Positions 8,286 through 18,700 of a stretch of DNA of 64,000 nucleotides are shown here, in pieces. Made by a program: the position numbers and the translations under genes. Location of the stretch: NCBI GenBank assembly GCA_918797485.1, contig CAKKNE010000004.1, positions 4,030,001 through 4,094,000 on the forward strand. Direction: 5' to 3'. The number at the start of each line of letters is the position of its first letter. Within the stretch, counting starts at the first letter, position 1. The notes below the pieces were generated by a model, which made no database searches, had not been told where the DNA came from, and saw only the letters and a program-made list of their open reading frames with translations. This stretch comes from Pelagomonas calceolata (taxonomy: Eukaryota; Sar; Pelagophyceae; Pelagomonadales; Pelagomonadaceae).

Positions 8286-9497
8286 ATGTCAACAAAAGCC
8301 TCATACCTACTGCTTGCCTCATCGGTCGCATCGGTCGCATCGCTGCTGAACCCGGCGCCTCGACTACATCGAACCTTTCGCCGTCACACTGGAGACGTTT
8401 CACGATACAACTCGCCGACCGCTGACAATTATCTTGCATCGCTCTCCAGCGCGCCAGCGGCAGCGGAGGTTTCACCGCCGTACGAGCCGTCGTGGGAGGA
8501 GTTGACGCAGGTGCCGGTTACACTTAACGCGAACGACTGGACGGCACTCGGTAAAGCGAAGCGACTCGCGGTGCTGTGTCGTCTCTCGGTGGTGCATCTT
8601 ACGGTGATCTCTTGTGCGTCCGGCGGCCTGCTCGCGGGTGCAGCTGGCAAAGGCAACGCACTACGGTCTACGCTCTGGACCGCGACGTTGTGTCTCTGGC
8701 ACCTCTCGCACAATGTCATTAATGATTTGCAGGACCTCGACGTGGGCCGCGACGAATCAAAGGGCGCGTTCCGTCGGTCATACGGCTGCCACCCGGTGGC
8801 TCAGGGGTTCGTCTCAAGGAAAGATGCTATGAAAGTCGTCTTCGCGTTGACGGCGGCCGCAGCAGCCGGGAGCGCGGCCTCGGTGGCACTGGCGCCGGCC
8901 TGCGCGTGGGCTATCCCTGCGGGTCTCGCCGCGACGCTGCTATACACGCCGCTCGCCAAGCCGTGCGCCCTCGGCGAGCTACTAGTGTACCTGGTCTGGG
9001 GCCCGGCCATGGTCGGCGGTGGTTATGCGGCCACGGCGGGCGTGCACTCACCAAGCGTTACGTGGCTCGCGTCCTTGCCGCTCGGACTTGGAGCCTTCGC
9101 GATGATATTTGGCAAGCATATCGACAAGATCGCCGAGCCGGTGCGGACGTTGCCCAAATTGCTCGGCAAAAGGTTGGCGAAGGCCACCGCGGTGTCCGCA
9201 CTGATAGGCCAGCACGTCGCGTCCCTGCTGCTCGTCCGCGCGGGCATTCTCCCGGCTGCGTGCCTGCTCTCACTTGCATCTCTGCCGTTCGAGACGCGCG
9301 CCGCCGTGCGTATACTTCTCACGGAGGAGCCACCGGCCGAGAAGCCGTCGCCGGATGTCTCATACCGCGGGTCGATGCTCCCCTTCGTCCCTGCGAAAGC
9401 GTGGCCGCTCTGGTATGTCGCGGTCGCGGGCTGGCAGGCGGTCGTCTACGGCTACTGGTTCACGCTGGGGCTCGGGGCCGCGGCGATTCGCGCGTGA
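8286..9497 (+). CDS. UbiA-type prenyltransferase, MenA/DHNA phytyltransferase-like
   Basis: A 403-residue polytopic membrane protein. The first Asp-rich motif, HNVINDLQDLDVGRDE (about residues 140-155), is the NDxxDxxxD prenyl-diphosphate site of UbiA enzymes. The segment YTPLAKPCALGELLVYLVWGP followed by GGGYAATAG closely follows MenA and UBIAD1. A second acidic motif is FGKHIDKIAEP. The N-terminus (MSTKASYLLLASSVASVASLL, then Arg-rich) fits a bipartite plastid signal. Likely attaches a phytyl chain to the naphthoate ring in phylloquinone synthesis for photosystem I. CTAGTGTG at 8067-8074, the inverse of the ACACTAG core, lies in its upstream spacer. Confidence 0.8.
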   Translation: MSTKASYLLLASSVASVASLLNPAPRLHRTFRRHTGDVSRYNSPTADNYLASLSSAPAAAEVSPPYEPSWEELTQVPVTLNANDWTALGKAKRLAVLCRLSVVHLTVISCASGGLLAGAAGKGNALRSTLWTATLCLWHLSHNVINDLQDLDVGRDESKGAFRRSYGCHPVAQGFVSRKDAMKVVFALTAAAAAGSAASVALAPACAWAIPAGLAATLLYTPLAKPCALGELLVYLVWGPAMVGGGYAATAGVHSPSVTWLASLPLGLGAFAMIFGKHIDKIAEPVRTLPKLLGKRLAKATAVSALIGQHVASLLLVRAGILPAACLLSLASLPFETRAAVRILLTEEPPAEKPSPDVSYRGSMLPFVPAKAWPLWYVAVAGWQAVVYGYWFTLGLGAAAIRA

Positions 9498-9515
9498 TTA
9501 TTGTGTATTTACTGT

Positions 9516-10166
9516 CTACTTCTTGCCGAACGCCGCCCGAGCCTTCGCCAGCTCGTCGTTGGGGTCGTAGAGGAATTCGTCGAACTTCCTCCCGGACGAG
9601 CGCGCCTGGGGCTTCGAGGGAGCGAATTGGATGCCTCCGGGAGTTCCCGGGGCGCCCTGGGACTGGCGCTTCGGCTTGTTGAACGTCGGCGGCGGGGCCT
9701 TGGCCTTCGGCGGCGGCGCTTTTTTCGAGGGCTTCGGCGGCGGCGGAGCGGCTTTCTTCGTTTTCGCGGCCGGCTTGGCGCCGCCGAACGAGAACGAGGG
9801 CTTCTTGGCCGGCGCGGGCGGGGCCTTGCCCTTCGAGGGCTTCGGCGGCGGCGGAGCGGCTTTCTTGGCTTTTGCGGCCGGCTTGGCGCCGCCAAAGGAG
9901 AACCCGCCCTTGGCAGGCGCGGGGGGCGCGGCCTTCGGCTTGGCCGCGAACGGATTCGCGAAGGCCGCTTTCTTCGCAGCGGGTGCCGCCTTGCCCTTCG
10001 GCGGCGCAACGACCTTCTTGATGCCTTTCGTTGACGCGGCGACGGCCTTCGCCTTGGGAGGTGGCTTGGCGCCCTTCGACGCGGTGGCGGCCGGCTTCGG
10101 CTTGCTTAAAAAATTGAAGCCATGGCAGCCGACGGTCGCTAGGAGAAGAATGGCGACGGTACGCAT
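9516..10166 (-). CDS. Plastid-targeted disordered Ala/Pro/Lys repeat protein (shorter paralogue)
   Basis: A 216-residue protein with ATG at 10166. It starts MRTVAILLLATVGCHGFNFL, a signal peptide followed by a Phe-containing transit motif as in stramenopile plastid precursors. The rest is low-complexity: Ala, Pro and Lys with two FSFGGAKPAAK units about 30 residues apart, one NPFAAKPK, and near the end GIQFAPSKP. The last 30 residues (KFDEFLYDPNDELAKARAAF) look like a folded or helical tag. The next gene on the same strand encodes a larger protein with the same motifs, so the two are tandem paralogues. Function unknown; a multivalent scaffold is plausible. Confidence 0.7.
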   Translation of the reverse strand: MRTVAILLLATVGCHGFNFLSKPKPAATASKGAKPPPKAKAVAASTKGIKKVVAPPKGKAAPAAKKAAFANPFAAKPKAAPPAPAKGGFSFGGAKPAAKAKKAAPPPPKPSKGKAPPAPAKKPSFSFGGAKPAAKTKKAAPPPPKPSKKAPPPKAKAPPPTFNKPKRQSQGAPGTPGGIQFAPSKPQARSSGRKFDEFLYDPNDELAKARAAFGKK

Positions 10167-10513
10167 TGTTTGAGGAGTACCTGCGATGTACGACACGGTG
10201 ACGACGACGAGCAGCTAGCGCTTGGCATGCTGCCAATGCAGCATGCATTTTTGTCGCGACAAAAAGGAATTCAAGAGCTTAGTGGCTCAAATGACGGCAC
10301 GAAGGTCATTCGGAAGGCGCCTGATTCGGCTGCTGCGCCGCTGGGCTGCTGTGCAGCACGCACGAGGCGTAAAGACAAACAACGTCGTCTCTGTAGAGAT
10401 TGGCACACGCCGTAGGGAGAGCCGGAGAGTGAGGACAGCCGAGGCATCCTTGCAACGAGGCCCTCGCGGAAGTCGCGGAGGCCCCGAACCAAGAGACTAA
10501 TCTCCCAACCAAA
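10167..10513. other. Spacer between the two repeat-protein genes
   Basis: Upstream region of the shorter gene and 3' end of the longer. No gene seen; a near-palindrome GCATGCTGCCAATGCAGCATGC lies near 10226-10247. Confidence 0.4.
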
Positions 10514-12694
10514 TTACTTCTTCTTGCTCGCCCAAAAATCCTTCGCGTTCTTGTACTTCGACTGCTCGGGCGTGACCGTCTTCTTCGGCGGCCCGCCGAA
10601 CGCCTTCTTGGGCGCGGCGGGCGCCTTGGGTTTCGACGGCGCGAACTGGATGCCCGCCGGCTTCGACGCGGGCGCCGGCGTCGGCTTCGCGGCCGGTTTG
10701 GCGCCGCCGCCGAAGGAGAACGGGGACGACTTCGCCGGGGCCGGCGCGGGCGTCGGCTTCGCCGCGGGCTTGCCGCCGCCGAACGAGAACGCCGGCTTTT
10801 TGGCCGGCGCGGGCGCGGGCGTCGGTTTTGCGGCCGGCTTGCTGCCGCCGAACGAGAACGGAGATGCCGGCTTGGGCGCCGGCGCCGGCGTGGGTTTCGC
10901 GGCCGGTTTGCTGCCGCCAAAGGAGAACGGAGACGCCGGCTTGGGCGCCGGCGCCGGCGTAGGCTTCGCGGCCGGCTTCGAGCCACCAAAGGAGAAGGGC
11001 GACGCCTTCGCCGGCGCCGGCGCGGGCGCCTTCGCGGCCGGCGCGCCGCCGCCGCCGCCGCCGGGGAAGAGGTTGAACGCGCCACCCGACGAGGCCTTCT
11101 TCGCCGCGGGTTTCGGGGGCGCGGGCCGCGGCGTCGGCTTGGGCGCGGGCCGCGGCGCCGGCGCCTTCCGCTGGCTGCCGATGACGCTCGACACGGACAC
11201 GGTCGGCGCCGGCGCCGGCTTCGGCTTGGGCGCGGGCGGCTTCGGCGCGGCCTTGGGCGCGGCGGCCTTGGGCGGCGCGGCCGGCGCCTTCGGGGCCGGC
11301 GCGCCGCCGCCGGGAAAGAGGTTGAACGCGCCCGGCGCCTTCGCCTTGGGCGCGGGCGGCGCGTCCGCCTTCGGCGCGACCTTGGGCGCCGGCGGCGCGC
11401 CGCCTCCGGCAAAGGGGTTCGAGAAGGCCGGCGCGGCGGGCTTCGGCGGGGCCGCCTTCGGCGCGGGCGGGTTCGGCGCGGCCTTGGGCTTCGGCGCCGC
11501 CGGCGCGCCGAGGCCGGCGAACGGGTTCGCCGGTGCCGGCTTGGGCGGCGCCTTCGGCGCAGCCGGCGCCGCGGGCTTTGCCTTGGGCGGGCTGATGCCG
11601 GCGAACGGATTCGCGGGCGCGGCCGGGGCCTTCTTCACAGGCGGCGGCTTCGGCGCCGCGGCCTTGGGCGGCGCGGCCGGGGCCTTAGGAGCGGGCGGCG
11701 GCGTCGGCAAGGCGTCCTTGAGCGGCGCGATGACCGCGTCGAGCTCCGCCTTGGCGCTGTTCAGGGCCTTTTGGGGCGCGGCCTTGGCCTCGGCGATGGC
11801 GTCGTCCGCGGCCTTTTTGGCCGCGCGCTGCGCCTCGTCGGCGGCCTTCTGCGCGGCGTCGGCGGCGGCGTCGGCGGCCTTGCTCGGGAGGAGCTTGGCC
11901 TCCTCCAGGGCCTCTTCCGCAGCCTTTTGCGCCGCGTCGGCGAGGCGACCGGGCGTCGCCTTCGCCTCCTCGACCGCGTCGAGCGCGGCCTGCTGCGCCG
12001 CGTCGGCGGCCTTGCCCGGTAGGAGCTTGGCCTCCTCGACGGCGTTGAGAGCCGCCTGCTGAGCGGCATCAGCAGCTTTCCCAGGCGCGGCCTTGATCTC
12101 CTCGACGGCGTCTTCGGCTGCTCTTTGTGCCGCGTCGGCGGCGCGCCCGGGGATGGCCTTGATCTCGTCGGCGGCCGCCTGGGCGGTGGCTTCCGCGGCG
12201 GCGCCGGCCGCGTCGAACGCGGCGGTGCCCGCCGCGCCCGCGGTGTTTCTCACCGTCGATGCTAGTTCATCATCACGACTCGCGACGGCGTAACCGCCTA
12301 TTCCTAACAATCCCGCGGACGCCAAAGCGATGCCGTCCGCTAAGGTTTCAGCTTCGATTATACCTCCCGCTACTAAACCTAACGCACCGAGCACGGAGCC
12401 GGCGCCGATGGCCTGCTTCTGGCGCTCGGCCTTCTCCTTGGCGTCGCGAATCGCCTTCTCCTTGGCCAGCGCCGCGGCGGCCGCCGCCTCCTCGGCCTTG
12501 ACGGCGCCCTCGAGCTCCTCGCGGCTCAGCGCGCCCTTGCTGAAAGCGCTAATAGCGTCGGCGAGTGACCGCTTCGGGCCGCCGCCGTCCTCCTCCGCGC
12601 GCAGCAGCGTGCTCGCTGGCCGTCGCGCCGGCGACACAGAGATGAACGCGCGGGTCGCTGAGAGGAGGCCAACCAAAAGTAGCACGGGCCTCAT
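10514..12694 (-). CDS. Plastid-targeted disordered repeat protein with FSFGG repeats and LEA-like helices
   Basis: A 726-residue protein with ATG at 12694. The N-terminus MRPVLLLVGLLSATRAFISV is a signal peptide with an Ala-Phe plastid cleavage motif. Order: charged helix (35-95), two hydrophobic Gly/Ala-rich segments that may span a membrane (about 96-139), an amphipathic region (about 165-330) built on a KAADAAQQAALDAVEEAK-like unit, then Pro/Ala/Lys-rich disorder with NPFAG and FNLFPGGG motifs. At about 560-670 come five near-tandem units starting SPFSFGGSKPAAKPTPAPAP (23-24 residues each). The tail has GIQFAPSKPK as in the neighbouring paralogue. No known enzyme domain. The repeats recall phase-separating linker proteins or FxFG nucleoporins; the signal peptide argues against the latter. 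Confidence 0.75.
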   Translation of the reverse strand: MRPVLLLVGLLSATRAFISVSPARRPASTLLRAEEDGGGPKRSLADAISAFSKGALSREELEGAVKAEEAAAAAALAKEKAIRDAKEKAERQKQAIGAGSVLGALGLVAGGIIEAETLADGIALASAGLLGIGGYAVASRDDELASTVRNTAGAAGTAAFDAAGAAAEATAQAAADEIKAIPGRAADAAQRAAEDAVEEIKAAPGKAADAAQQAALNAVEEAKLLPGKAADAAQQAALDAVEEAKATPGRLADAAQKAAEEALEEAKLLPSKAADAAADAAQKAADEAQRAAKKAADDAIAEAKAAPQKALNSAKAELDAVIAPLKDALPTPPPAPKAPAAPPKAAAPKPPPVKKAPAAPANPFAGISPPKAKPAAPAAPKAPPKPAPANPFAGLGAPAAPKPKAAPNPPAPKAAPPKPAAPAFSNPFAGGGAPPAPKVAPKADAPPAPKAKAPGAFNLFPGGGAPAPKAPAAPPKAAAPKAAPKPPAPKPKPAPAPTVSVSSVIGSQRKAPAPRPAPKPTPRPAPPKPAAKKASSGGAFNLFPGGGGGGAPAAKAPAPAPAKASPFSFGGSKPAAKPTPAPAPKPASPFSFGGSKPAAKPTPAPAPKPASPFSFGGSKPAAKPTPAPAPAKKPAFSFGGGKPAAKPTPAPAPAKSSPFSFGGGAKPAAKPTPAPASKPAGIQFAPSKPKAPAAPKKAFGGPPKKTVTPEQSKYKNAKDFWASKKK

Positions 12695-13034
12695 GATGGT
12701 CGCTGAATTTCTACGTCCGCTGGCGTGCAAGTCACAGGCAAGCCCACAGCAGCCTGGCGAGCTCGGCTGCGGCCCTTCGTGCCGAGCTGTGTCCCAAATT
12801 GATGCGATAGAGCTGGCTTAACCTAGATTTGCTCTCGGGTTTTCAAAGGTCCGCCGATCGTTAGGTAGACAGGAAAAGCAACAGTGCGAGGCTTCCTGGG
12901 AACTGGCAAAGTCGACTGGGCAAATGGCCACGGCGTTCTAGGATAACGCGAGCGCGCGGTCGCGGGCTCGGCCACAAACCCACTCTCAGGCTCCCTCGAC
13001 GCCGCCGCCGCATCACCACATGCCACATGAGCTA
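12695..13034. other. Intergenic spacer
   Basis: Promoter side of the long repeat gene and 3' side of the next gene. No gene or clear motif seen. Confidence 0.45.
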
Positions 13035-13865
13035 TTATGTCTTACCCGCCACGCTCTTGTCCGTCACCGACGCGAGGTCGACGCCTCTTGTCTCGGTGGC
13101 GGTAAATGTGTCCGCGGACACCTCCCCTTCAGGAGCAGGCGGCGCCGGCGGCGCTGCGCAGGGCACGACGACCAACTGGTAGCCCGCGATGGGGTGCTCG
13201 AGCGACGGGTGCGGCTCGACCACGTCGGCCACGTCCGCCACTTTGAGCTCCGCGAGGCTCCCCTCCAACTGTTTTACGCCCTCGACGTATTGGACATCGG
13301 CGGCGCCCGATCCCTTGAAGGCGCAGAACGCGAAGTGCTCGGGCATGTTTTCTCTTTTTGAGTACATCGCCTTGCACGTCCTTTGTAATTGCTCCAACGA
13401 AAAGTCCGCATCACATAATAAGCGCCCGATGCGCGTCGTGCCTTGGGGTTCGATATATCTCAAATCGGGCGGTGGTGACGGAGCCGGCGCCGGCGCGCAG
13501 GCGTCCTCCTCTGTAGGTGGGGGCGGCGGCGCCTCCATCTCTTGGGAACCAAATTGCGCAACTAGAGGATCCTGCCACCCAGATCCACCCTTCACCAAAA
13601 TGTCGACCATGAGCTTCGACTTGCGCGCCTCGATCTCCTCCTCACTTATCTCTTCAGGTGCGAAGATGTACTGCACGGGGTTCGGCAGCCGGTGCGCCGA
13701 ACACAGTTCCGGCGACGGGCTGCGCTTCTTCTTCTTGAGGGGGTCCAGGCGGCGCCTGCCCCCCTTCCTACCGTAGACTTGTTTCTTGCTGGGCCTGGCG
13801 GCCATCGGATTAGAATACTGCGTGGACATGGCCGTTAATCTACTCTTGCTGTTGAGGGCCGACAT
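13035..13865 (-). CDS. Hypothetical basic/proline-rich protein
   Basis: A 276-residue protein with ATG at 13865. The N-terminal 55 residues are basic (KKQVYGRKGGRRRLDPLKKK), probably a nuclear or nucleolar signal. A Pro-rich linker precedes a short ordered segment (RIGRLLCDADFSLEQLQRTC) and an alpha/beta-looking C-terminal part (HFAFCAFKGSGAADVQYVEG). No family recognised. Confidence 0.6.
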   Translation of the reverse strand: MSALNSKSRLTAMSTQYSNPMAARPSKKQVYGRKGGRRRLDPLKKKKRSPSPELCSAHRLPNPVQYIFAPEEISEEEIEARKSKLMVDILVKGGSGWQDPLVAQFGSQEMEAPPPPPTEEDACAPAPAPSPPPDLRYIEPQGTTRIGRLLCDADFSLEQLQRTCKAMYSKRENMPEHFAFCAFKGSGAADVQYVEGVKQLEGSLAELKVADVADVVEPHPSLEHPIAGYQLVVVPCAAPPAPPAPEGEVSADTFTATETRGVDLASVTDKSVAGKT

Positions 13866-14260
13866 GGCGGCGTGGTGGGCTGCCTTCCGATGCTAGAGCG
13901 CGTCTCGTCGGCTTGCGTCGCGGGCGCGCGGCGCTGCCTCGATTAGCGCTCTCCCGCGTTGTTGCCAGCCCGCGGGGCGGTGGGCTTTTTGGATCCTTCC
14001 GAGAAGGAGCTCTCGGGGGACACGTGGCGCGCGTCGCAAACTGCGGGTTTTACGGGCTAACATACTAGAAACCACAGCGGCCGCCCGACGCCTAAAGACG
14101 CGCCGCCCCCGCCCGTAGCGGTACATTGTTGCCACAGCGCTCGTCCTGCGTGCCCCGATAACGTATCCGGAGGACGTCCAGGCTGCCCTTTGTCTTCCGT
14201 GGAAGGGCTGCCCATTTATCTCCAGCGTGAAAGGGCTGCCCCGCGCGCGGACGCCGCGCG
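13866..14260. other. Divergent promoter region
   Basis: Between divergent start codons. Contains ACATACTAG near 14060, close to the ACACTAG core found in other promoters. No gene seen. Confidence 0.4.
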
Positions 14261-14614
14261 ATGGAGGACGACCAGTTCCCCCAGGAGGACATTGAAACCA
14301 TCGCCAAGAATGCCATCGTGGGCACCTTGGGCGACTGCGCCTACAACGCGAAAAAAGTCGGGGATTGGACGAATAGCATGACGGACACGATCCTGAAAGA
14401 GCTGCAGGGGCTCAACAGGCCGTTCAAGTACGTCGTGACCACGATCATCATGCAAAAAAACGGCGCGGGAATGGACACGGGCGCGGCCATGCACTGGGAC
14501 GCGGCCAAGGACGGCCTCGTCTGCATCCCCTGGGAGAACGGCGAGATGCACGTCGTCCTGACGATCTACGGCGTCTCGCTGAACGTCGACAACGTGGGGG
14601 ACGAGGAGGACTAG
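14261..14614 (+). CDS. DYNLT: Tctex-type dynein light chain
   Basis: A 117-residue protein over its full length like the Tctex1/DYNLT family. The conserved core is FKYVVTTIIMQKNGAGMDTG followed by a Trp-Asp (HWDAAKDG), WENGEMHVVLTIYGV and a final beta strand. Members are homodimeric light chains of cytoplasmic and axonemal dynein and also help in intraflagellar transport. Length matches the family (110-120). With CFAP20 and alpha-tubulin elsewhere in the window it points to a cell that builds a flagellum. Confidence 0.93.
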   Translation: MEDDQFPQEDIETIAKNAIVGTLGDCAYNAKKVGDWTNSMTDTILKELQGLNRPFKYVVTTIIMQKNGAGMDTGAAMHWDAAKDGLVCIPWENGEMHVVLTIYGVSLNVDNVGDEED

Positions 14615-14955
14615 GGGTGTGTGCCTAAAGTGGAAAGCTAGCTCGTCTCCGTCCGCGGGTTTCTCGCCCCGCCAGGCGCGCGACCGGCGCCCGGGCCCAA
14701 GGGCCCGCGCTGAGCGCGTCCCGGCCTCCCTTACACCACCGTAGAGCTCCGCGCGCGGCCCGCACGCCAAAGATACATTTTTGTTCGATGGCCTGCCCTC
14801 GACGCGGAGACGCCGATTTCCCGGGCGCGTAGGCAAGCATCGCCGGACAAGATACCGCCGGAGCAGCGAAGCAGCACCGCGCACCGCTCACCGCCTTCGC
14901 AGCAGCGGACACAGTAGTAGGCAGCCCCTCTGGCAGCCAAAACAAACAAGTAAGG
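14615..14955. other. Spacer between two same-strand genes
   Basis: Terminator side of the dynein light chain and promoter of the next gene. No gene or clear motif seen. Confidence 0.45.
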
Positions 14956-15546
14956 ATGGCGGCCTACGGCGCCACGGCGGACGAGACGAACCCCTTCTCC
15001 AAGGCCGAGATGGGCGAAGCGCAGGACCTGAAGCCCGTGCTCGCGCCGGTCTTCGTGCAGCCCCTACGGAGCCGGGCGAAACGGCGGCGGCGGTCCGGCG
15101 GCCTGCTGCTGGCCGCCGTGCTGGCCGTCGTCGTCACCGCCTCGAAACTAGCCCAACAACATCCACACGCCGCGCTCGCGCGCGTCGCCAAGGCGGTCGC
15201 GCCCGCAAACGAGGCCCGGGCGTCGAACCGAGGGAGGAGCCCCGTGCGCCCGGAGGCCGCGGACACCGAGGCGCCGGCGAGCGCGGAGCGCGCGGCGAAT
15301 AGAGGGAGGAGCCCCGTGCGGCCGGAAGCTGCGGAGGAGGACCAGGCGCGCCGGAACCTGCGGATTTTTCTCAATGAAAGAATGGGCGGCGCCAAAACTC
15401 AAAGAGACGGCGTCGCGCCGCACCATAAACATGGAGAGCACAAGATCGGGTTCGGACTGATGGCGCACTCCCGCAGCCGGCGCCGCGCCATGCAGCACCT
15501 CAAGCACCTCAAGTCCGCGCACCACTCCTCGAGCTACAGCGCGTAA
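14956..15546 (+). CDS. Small type II membrane protein with NRGRSPVRPEAA repeats
   Basis: A 196-residue protein. A basic cluster (RSRAKRRRRSGG) precedes one membrane span (LLLAAVLAVVVTASKLA, about residues 50-66), predicting a cytosolic N-terminus. The lumenal part carries two copies of the 12-residue unit NRGRSPVRPEAA about 25 residues apart and a His/Ser-rich basic tail. No enzyme domain. Function unknown. Confidence 0.6.
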   Translation: MAAYGATADETNPFSKAEMGEAQDLKPVLAPVFVQPLRSRAKRRRRSGGLLLAAVLAVVVTASKLAQQHPHAALARVAKAVAPANEARASNRGRSPVRPEAADTEAPASAERAANRGRSPVRPEAAEEDQARRNLRIFLNERMGGAKTQRDGVAPHHKHGEHKIGFGLMAHSRSRRRAMQHLKHLKSAHHSSSYSA

Positions 15547-15723
15547 TTTTGTTTTTGTATTTAAAACGCGGCCCCCCGGTCGTCGCGGCCTTGGGATTCC
15601 AGCGTCCGGCCTGCTCCCCCCTCGCCGTCGTCGCCTCCGAGATGACACTCGGGGCGACGGCGTATGAGGGCCGGGGGGCTGGGCGGGCGTCGGCTCCGCG
15701 ACTAGAAAGCAAAGCAACAAACA

Positions 15724-18700
15724 TTAGTCGTCCTGGGACACGCTCGCGCAGTCGGCGAGCTGCGCCAATAGAGCCGCGACGAGGTCCTGGGACCGGAGAT
15801 AATAGGTCGCCTGGCTCAGCTTGATCCCCACGATGCACGAGAAGGTCAACAGAGGCAGATCCAGGCCCGGGTGCGTGTCGTCGGCCGCCGCGGCCGCGGC
15901 CGCCGCCAGATCAGACAAATCGGGCGCCTGCTCCGGGTTCTGCGACGGCGACGGCGGCGGCCCGGCCATGGCCGCGGCGGCGGCGGCGGCCGCCGCCTCG
16001 GCGTCGATGGCGAGCGCGGCCTTTTTGGGCGTCGGCGGTACTGCCGCTCTTTTCGCCGACGCTATTCTCGCGGCCCGATCGAATTCTCTACGTTGTTGAG
16101 CTGTGGCCGCACCTCTAGAAGCGACAGAGACATACACGGGAGCCGGCCTTTGTAAAGTGGGCGCAGCTCCGGGCTTCGACAGGCGCGAGGTCGGCACGAC
16201 CTCGCGCGCTTCCTTCAGCCTAGGGTCCTGACTACTCAACTTGTCCTGGACGGACTCCCACTTCTCCTCGTCCTCCAATCTAGGTGATTGAGATCGTTCC
16301 TTCGTCCTAGGAGTCTGTGCCTTCTGCCCCGTCCAGGGCTGAATTTTCTCGAGCCTCGCGGGAGAAGGCGGCGCCTCCTGTCTCACGCTCCTTGCCGCTT
16401 CCTCCAGCGAGTCGGCGCGCGGCGCGGGGAACCGCAAGGCCCGCGACAGCGCCAGGGCGTTCGCGTGCAAGGCCCTCGTGAGCACGGCGCCCATCGACGG
16501 CTTTTCTGATGGAGAGGTAGGAGCGTCGTCGACGGACCTCTGTCGTACTAGAGGTTGGCCCGACGTCGCCTCGGCCAGCGACGGCAGGACGTCGGGCGAG
16601 TCGACGCCGTGGAGGTCCTCGAACTCAGCCAAGAACGTCGACCGCTCCGCGCGCGGCGCGCCGGGTCGCGGCGTTCTGCCACCCACAAGCGCCCAGCACG
16701 CCGAGGCAGATGTCGGTAGATCCACCCTAGACCAGTCTCGGCCATACCGTCGTCTCATGGCCTGGAATAACATCGCGGACGGCGGGAAATCCCTCCGAGG
16801 ATTAAATTCTCTCCTCGCTACGAGATCGGCTCGTCTCGCAGGGTCGGAAGTGCCTCTGTCACCCCCAGCCAATACAGCCTTGAACTGCTCCAACACAGGA
16901 GCCTCATCCGACAAGCGTAGAGGTGTAAGTGGTTTGGCCATCCGCCCCGGAGAACTTGGTGGAGTCTTGTGGAACTTGACCGGCGTGCTAGGATCCTCGT
17001 CCTCGATGTCCCTCCCTTCGTTCAAGCGCGCGACGCGACTACAGAACTCGTCCAGGTCAAAAGGTGGCGGCGCCATCGACTCGAAAATTTCCTCATCTAC
17101 TAAACCGTTGCCCGAGGCCACAAATAGGACATAGTCCACGTGTCTGTCTATTGTCTGACTGTCGTCATCCACACGATCAAAAGATTTTCGTCTAGGTAGC
17201 TCTTGCGGTGGCGTCGACGGCGGGTCCTCCAGGGCTAGGTCTTGGTCTTGGAACTTCTTGAGCGTGAGTTCGAGGACGTTCGGGACGGATAATCGCATGG
17301 GTCTGACTTCTATAAATTTATCTCCGGAGAAAACCGACAACGGGACGTGCTTTGCCAATTCACCTAGCGCTACCTGTAGTTGTCTGGCTTGCCAGGCGCC
17401 GTGGTTCAGGTCGCAGTCGCGATAGTGCCAAGCTAAGCCTGACACTTTTCTCTCTACGACGCTACCGGGTGTCCGCTCCGTATAATACGCGATGAGAGGT
17501 TCGGCGTCGTCGAGCCAAGATAAGTCCAGGTCAAAGTCCGACACCTGCATCTCGAACGGTTCGTTCGGACCCCATCGTATACTCAAACCTTCCTCGGCGG
17601 CTAATACTAATGAATCGCAATTTATACCTTCAAAGATCTTCGACAGCGTCTCCGCGGACCTCGCACTAAGGATAACTACAGCTCTATTTTGCGGGTCGTT
17701 ACATAACGCTTCCAAATAGTTTAAAATCTTGACGGGAACGTCTATGAGTTCAGCCAAGGCCGTAGGTTTGGCTAAGACGCCCTCCAGCTCCAAGACGATG
17801 ACGCGTCGCTTCGTTTTTGTGTAAGGAGCGGTCAATTGCGGCACGGTCAACTCCCTACAAAGTGTTCGAGACGCTTTGGTCTCGGCGGCCTCCTGCAATT
17901 GGTCCAGAAACCTACGAGCCCAGGACCGCGCCGTGAAATTATAAACGTACTGTAGCATATGTTCGTGAGCTCTTTTTCTCTCCACACCTCGGGCGCGTAT
18001 GGATCGTGACCGTAATGCACCTCCTTGCGCCAGGTTGGGCTTCTTCAACAGACTCCCAGCATCCGACGACGCCACCGTCGAGAGCTGCCGCCCGTCCTCA
18101 CTATCGTCGGCCTCATCCGCTGACGAGTCCTCGGCCTCGCTATCGTCGTCGGAATCGTCCTCGTCGAGGTCGGAGTCGAATTCATCCGAATCGGACGCGT
18201 AGGCACTCCCCGTCGACGACGACGTGACCCGGTCCACCTTTCTTCGTCGCGTTCTAGCGTCGCGCGCGTTCGCCCGCCTAGCACGTCTAAACAATCTGTA
18301 CAACAACGTAGTGACCCTACGCGTGTCCCAGGGGTTCACGAGCACGGCACCACCCAACGAACGAGCACAGCCCGCAAATTCAGATAATAAAACGGCTCCC
18401 AACTTCTTGTGCGCCTGCGCGGAGCTCAAAATCAAAAAAGAAACCACCCCCGGCATCGTGTGTGAGATACGAGTCCCAGCAACAAAGTCAAAATACTACA
18501 ACACCTCAAAACGCCGCGAGCGCACTTCGCGCGCGACCAAGTACTCGAACGGGACGACGTTCATGCCGTCCCTGTGAGGAAATCAAACTTCAAGCGTCCT
18601 TCAATCTGGGCTCTCTCGTGGTCGGAGCGAGGTGTGGCTCGCTCCAGTCGGTCGACTGTATCAGAGGGACGTCGTGTCCGAGTTTGAGCCGAAAACATGG

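Noticed and set aside
10524-12062. A 512-codon open frame antisense to the repeat protein
   Set aside because: Gly/Ala/Phe-rich mirror of the Ala/Pro/Lys repeats; no start context or independent feature.
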